DNA from: Candidatus Methylomirabilota bacterium
Lineage (GTDB): Bacteria; Methylomirabilota; Methylomirabilia; Methylomirabilales; CSP1-5
Direction: 5' to 3'
DNA length: 8,261 nt
Assembly (NCBI GenBank): GCA_023249165.1
Contig: JAHFDE010000092.1
Coordinates: 1 to 8,261, forward strand
Below the pieces are notes generated by a model. It saw nothing but the letters and a program-made list of their open reading frames with translations. It did not search any database and was not told where the DNA came from. The position numbers were made by a program, and so were the translations under genes. Shown here in pieces: positions 6,662 through 8,261 of the stretch. Numbering within the stretch: position 1 is the stretch's first letter; every line of letters starts with the position of its first letter.

Positions 6662-7338
6662 GGCTTCTCGTTCCTCCTCGTCTCCCCTCGACTCCTGAGA
6701 TACGCGAGCACGGTCTCCTTCTTCCGGAGAACGTGCTCGACGATCAGCCGCTCGGCCCGCGCCGGATCATGGTCCTTGATCGCCTGAAGAATCGCCCGAT
6801 GCTCCTGTAACCAGACCTTCCGGGTCCGGCCCACCTCGAGCGTGATCCGGCGGTAGCGCAGGATCTTGTCGTGAATCGCCTGCAGGAGCTGCTGGAGCTG
6901 CACGCTCCCGCTCAAGACGTTGAGCCCGTCGTGAAACCGCGTGTTCCACTCGAGGAGTCGCTCGGGCGCCTCCCCGTCCAACGCGGTTTCCGACCGTTTC
7001 AGGATCCCTTCGAGCAACGCGATCCCCTCAGGCGTCGCCCGCTCGGCCGCCAGGTGCGCCGCCAAGCCCTCCAGCACCGCCCGGATCCGAAAGGTCTCTT
7101 CCACCTCCTCGGGCGACATCGCGCTCACCACCAGGCTACTCCCGGGGCCTTTGGAGATAAACCCCTCGGCCTCGAGCTTGCGGAGGGCCTCGCGGACCGG
7201 GGTTCGGCTGATTCCCAGCCGGCCCGCCAACTCGGTCTCCACAATCCGAATCCCGGGCGAAAGCTCTCCCTGGACGATAGCCCGACGGACGGCGTCGTAG
7301 ACCTCTTCGCGGAGCGGTCGGTGAACCCGGATCTTCAT
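6658..7338 (-). CDS. GntR family transcriptional regulator, FadR subfamily (FCD domain)
   Basis: A 226-residue regulator. The N-terminal winged helix-turn-helix (about 10-72) shows the GntR pattern: REEVYDAVRRAIVQGELSPG, then ETELAGRLGISRTPVREALRKLEAEG (34-59, recognition helix around RTPVREAL). The C-terminal FCD ligand domain (about 78-215) has FRIRAVLEGLAA, then WNTRFHDGL, HRAILQAI and EHVLRK. His136, His180 and His202, with Asn132 where Asp is common, could form the metal/organic-acid site typical of this fold. The frame is open upstream to 7479, but that extension would run across the promoter and operator; the ATG at 7338 has GGAAGG 6 bases upstream and begins the DNA-binding domain normally, so it is chosen. 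FCD regulators usually sense carboxylic acids such as lactate, pyruvate or glycolate, which fits the downstream genes. It is the first gene of its own operon, so autoregulation is expected. Confidence 0.93.
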   Translation of the reverse strand: MKIRVHRPLREEVYDAVRRAIVQGELSPGIRIVETELAGRLGISRTPVREALRKLEAEGFISKGPGSSLVVSAMSPEEVEETFRIRAVLEGLAAHLAAERATPEGIALLEGILKRSETALDGEAPERLLEWNTRFHDGLNVLSGSVQLQQLLQAIHDKILRYRRITLEVGRTRKVWLQEHRAILQAIKDHDPARAERLIVEHVLRKKETVLAYLRSRGETRRNEKP

Positions 7339-7358
7339 GGAGGGCCTTCCATAGAGAC

Positions 7359-7386
7359 GCTTGTACACTGTATACAGTGTACAAGC
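7359..7386. promoter_or_regulatory. Perfect 28-bp palindrome, probable operator of the GntR/FadR-type regulator
   Basis: Each arm reads GCTTGTACACTGTA and is mirrored exactly around the centre between 7372 and 7373; pairing breaks at 7358/7387. The site contains three nested palindromic cores: TGTACA at 7362-7367, TGTATACA at 7369-7376 and TGTACA at 7378-7383. TTGT...ACAA-type inverted repeats are typical binding sites of FadR-subfamily regulators. It lies about 20 bases upstream of the regulator start codon and covers the -10 box, spacer end and probable transcription start, the expected position for repression. The palindrome is directly visible; its binding partner is inferred. Confidence 0.85.
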
Positions 7387-7397
7387 TTGCTTGTCAA
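7369..7397 (-). promoter_or_regulatory. Sigma70-type promoter of the regulator-oxidoreductase operon
   Basis: On the minus strand a consensus -35 TTGACA (7397-7392) is followed by exactly 17 bases and then TATACA (7374-7369), a four-of-six match to TATAAT. Transcription would start near 7361-7363, giving a leader of about 24 bases before the ATG at 7338. The -10 box is the centre of the 28-bp palindrome, so a bound regulator would block RNA polymerase. All six downstream genes are tightly spaced and likely served by this promoter. Confidence 0.75.
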
Positions 7398-7399
7398 GC
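7389..7399. promoter_or_regulatory. Second short dyad over the -35 box
   Basis: GCTTG-T-CAAGC is an inverted repeat with perfect 5-bp arms around position 7394. Its arms repeat the outermost five bases (GCTTG/CAAGC) of the adjacent 28-bp palindrome, and it fully contains the -35 box. It could be an auxiliary half-strength operator for the same regulator, or a by-product of the palindrome's edge being duplicated. Only the repeat itself is seen. Confidence 0.4.
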
Positions 7400-7632
7400 C
7401 AGGTACGCCGCTGCCCTGTAGACCCCTGAGGAAATGCCGGGTGTGGAAGGCGCACGATTGCCGGACACTTGAAGAGCATCTTTCGACACCCCGAATGTCA
7501 CAGTAGGGTACGGATCGAGAAGGATCACTTGAAATTCAGAACCTTAAGCTTGACGGCGATTTGGCACAAAGATTGCTTCTGAAAGACATCAAGAAGGGGA
7601 AACCAAAGCCTCTCTCCTTCTGCTAGGGCCTC

Positions 7633-7675
7633 GGGGGCGGGCCTTTGACCCATAAGGGAGCCCCCATTATATTTT
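7633..7675 (+). terminator. Possible plus-strand intrinsic terminator
   Basis: GGGGGC at 7633-7638 pairs with GCCCCC at 7660-7665, and inside it CCTT at 7642-7645 pairs with AAGG at 7654-7657, leaving an 8-base loop. The stem is followed by ATTATATTTTT on the plus strand. The shape fits a Rho-independent terminator, although the T-run is broken. No plus-strand gene precedes it in the window, so it could be a remnant or end an unrecognised transcript. Confidence 0.35.
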
Positions 7676-7696
7676 TCACCTATCTCACCGATCTGT

Positions 7697-7730
7697 TTTC
7701 CGCCTGATCTTGCCCCTCATTTCCGCCTGA
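7697..7730. repeat. Two 11-bp direct repeats, 23-base period
   Basis: TTTCCGCCTGA occurs at 7697-7707 and again at 7720-7730. The spacing is close to two helical turns, which could suit a protein binding two adjacent sites, or this may be the edge of a decayed mobile element. No inverted repeats or target duplications were seen to support an insertion sequence. Confidence 0.45.
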
Positions 7731-7837
7731 ACTCAACTCAATAGCTTCGGGAAAATTCTTCCATCCTGCCGTCGACGGAAAAGCGAGGTCTATTCGAAAA
7801 TAAATCCGGTATTCAGGCTCAGCAAGGGCGGCGGGTG

Positions 7838-8101
7838 TCACCGGTAGACGTCGCGGCGATGCCCGATAGTCACAATCACAATGACAAGGCGTTCCGCTTC
7901 TACGATGTAAAGGATGCGGTAGTCCCCCACTCGGACGCGGTGAAGGCCCTCTTCGCCCCTTAGCTTTTTCGATGCCCGTGGGTAGGGGTTCTTGGCCAGG
8001 GCCAGAATGTGCCTGTCGATTTGTTTCTGGACTTTCGTGGGAAGAGAATGAAGAGCATCCCGAGCGGCGCGAGTGAGCTCGATCTGATACCGAGCGGTCA
8101 T
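7838..8101 (-). CDS. RelE/ParE family toxin of a type II toxin-antitoxin system
   Basis: A complete 87-residue protein of typical RelE size. It has the YQIELTRAARDALHSLP opening helix, the QIDRHILALAKNPYP linker, and the hallmark C-terminal half: KKLRGEEGLHRVRVGDYRILY, then a hydrophobic strand and IGHRRDVYR. Basic residues in RVRVGDYR and GHRRDVYR are those used by RelE-type endoribonucleases, which cut mRNA in the ribosome; ParE relatives poison gyrase instead, but the YRILY...GHRRDVYR ending favours the RelE branch. The ATG directly abuts the TAG of the upstream antitoxin (no intervening base), with AAGGAG 15 bases before it, so translation is probably coupled to the antitoxin. It appears intact, with no frameshift. 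Confidence 0.9.
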   Translation of the reverse strand: MTARYQIELTRAARDALHSLPTKVQKQIDRHILALAKNPYPRASKKLRGEEGLHRVRVGDYRILYIVEAERLVIVIVTIGHRRDVYR

Positions 8102-8261
8102 CTACGCAAGGCCCAGCTCCTTGCGAACAACCTCGTAGGGGATGCGCTCGTCGGACTCGGCCAGCGCCTCCCGTGCGGCTTCTACGTCAAAACGGTCCTC
8201 GAGCTCCTCAAGGAGACGAAGATCCTCGATAGGGATCATGGCAACAATGTCCTTCCCGTGG
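8102..8261 (-). CDS. Phd/YefM-type antitoxin, C-terminal part (runs off the right edge)
   Basis: The frame enters at the window edge and ends in TAG at 8104-8102. The visible 53 or so residues begin HGKDIVAMIPIEDLRLLEEL, continue EDRFDVEAAREALAES, and end VRKELGLA. The xGKxVAxIIPxEDLxLLExLED pattern is the junction between the DNA-binding Phd/YefM fold and the flexible toxin-neutralising tail, so the DNA-binding N-terminus lies beyond the window. A Met exists at 8239, but starting there would remove the conserved GKDIVA strand, so it is an internal residue. Antitoxins of this class hold the toxin inactive and repress their shared promoter, which must lie outside the window. Its position directly before the RelE toxin gene strongly supports the pairing. 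Confidence 0.85.
   Translation of the reverse strand, partial: HGKDIVAMIPIEDLRLLEELEDRFDVEAAREALAESDERIPYEVVRKELGLA

Larger units (their letters stand above)
7400..7837. other. Gene-free stretch between the toxin gene and the operon promoter
   Basis: No credible coding sequence was found on either strand. The base composition is less GC-rich than the flanking operon, especially from about 7500 to 7810, suggesting a junction or accessory DNA. It contains one 11-bp direct repeat and one hairpin with a T-rich tail, listed separately. A stop-bounded plus-strand frame at about 7507-7625 reads like protein but has no start codon. On the minus strand the open segment ending near 7540 also lacks a convincing start. 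Confidence 0.5.

Noticed and set aside
7339..7479. Upstream extension of the regulator by 47 residues
   Set aside because: It would translate through the promoter and 28-bp operator, has no family similarity, and a well-placed ribosome binding site serves the ATG at 7338.
7507..7625. Short plus-strand frame reading EIQNLKLDGDLAQRLLLKDI and ending in TAG
   Set aside because: It looks mildly protein-like but has no start codon between its bounding stops and matches no family I recognise; at most a tiny remnant.
7610..7680. Minus-strand segment with a transposase-like feel (KQIGEIGEKY)
   Set aside because: The frame is interrupted by stops upstream, has no start, and the resemblance to a helix-turn-helix is too short to support.
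7769..7778. 10-bp palindrome CCGTCGACGG
   Set aside because: Short, with no loop, T-run or neighbouring partner; expected by chance in GC-rich DNA.

Overview
The window (roughly 60-65% G+C in the genes) comes from a high-GC bacterium with a compact metabolic operon on the minus strand. The protein families are an archaeal-type multi-subunit 2-oxoacid:ferredoxin oxidoreductase, a fused FAD/Fe-S 2-hydroxyacid dehydrogenase, an enoyl-CoA hydratase-like protein, a CaiB-type CoA-transferase tail and a PntA/alanine dehydrogenase-like start. Together they would fit an uncultivated soil or sediment lineage such as Rokubacteria/Methylomirabilota or a deltaproteobacterial relative. That placement is only an impression and no marker gene is present.

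Layout, in transcription order on the minus strand (right to left). At the right edge is a toxin-antitoxin pair: the C-terminal part of a Phd/YefM-like antitoxin (8102 to the edge) and a complete RelE/ParE toxin (7838-8101). A gene-free stretch of about 440 bases follows (7399-7837). It is somewhat AT-richer, with a short direct repeat and a plus-strand hairpin with a T-rich tail. Next is a sharp regulatory site: a perfect 28-bp palindrome (7359-7386) lying over the -10 and spacer of a promoter with a consensus -35. This promoter drives six tightly packed genes: a GntR/FadR-type regulator (6658-7338), the alpha (5432-6661), beta (4538-5419) and gamma (3990-4541) subunits of a 2-oxoacid:acceptor oxidoreductase, a 964-residue FAD plus [4Fe-4S] plus double-CCG dehydrogenase (1091-3985), and an enoyl-CoA hydratase/isomerase family protein (256-1044). 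Directly after the last stop codon lies a 22-codon in-frame scrap resembling the C-terminus of a CaiB/BaiF CoA-transferase. At the left edge, position 39 starts a new minus-strand gene whose 13 visible residues look like the N-terminus of transhydrogenase alpha subunit or alanine dehydrogenase.

How the genes may work together (inference): the flavoprotein would oxidise a D-2-hydroxyacid (lactate, glycolate, 2-hydroxyglutarate or similar) to a 2-oxoacid. The three-subunit oxidoreductase would convert the 2-oxoacid to an acyl-CoA, passing electrons to an external ferredoxin, since no ferredoxin-like delta subunit is present. The hydratase-like protein would act on a CoA ester. The FadR-type regulator, first gene of its own operon, probably represses it from the palindrome until an organic acid is bound. 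The oddest point is the gamma subunit, which keeps the family fold and length but has lost the near-universal GRGGQG loop.
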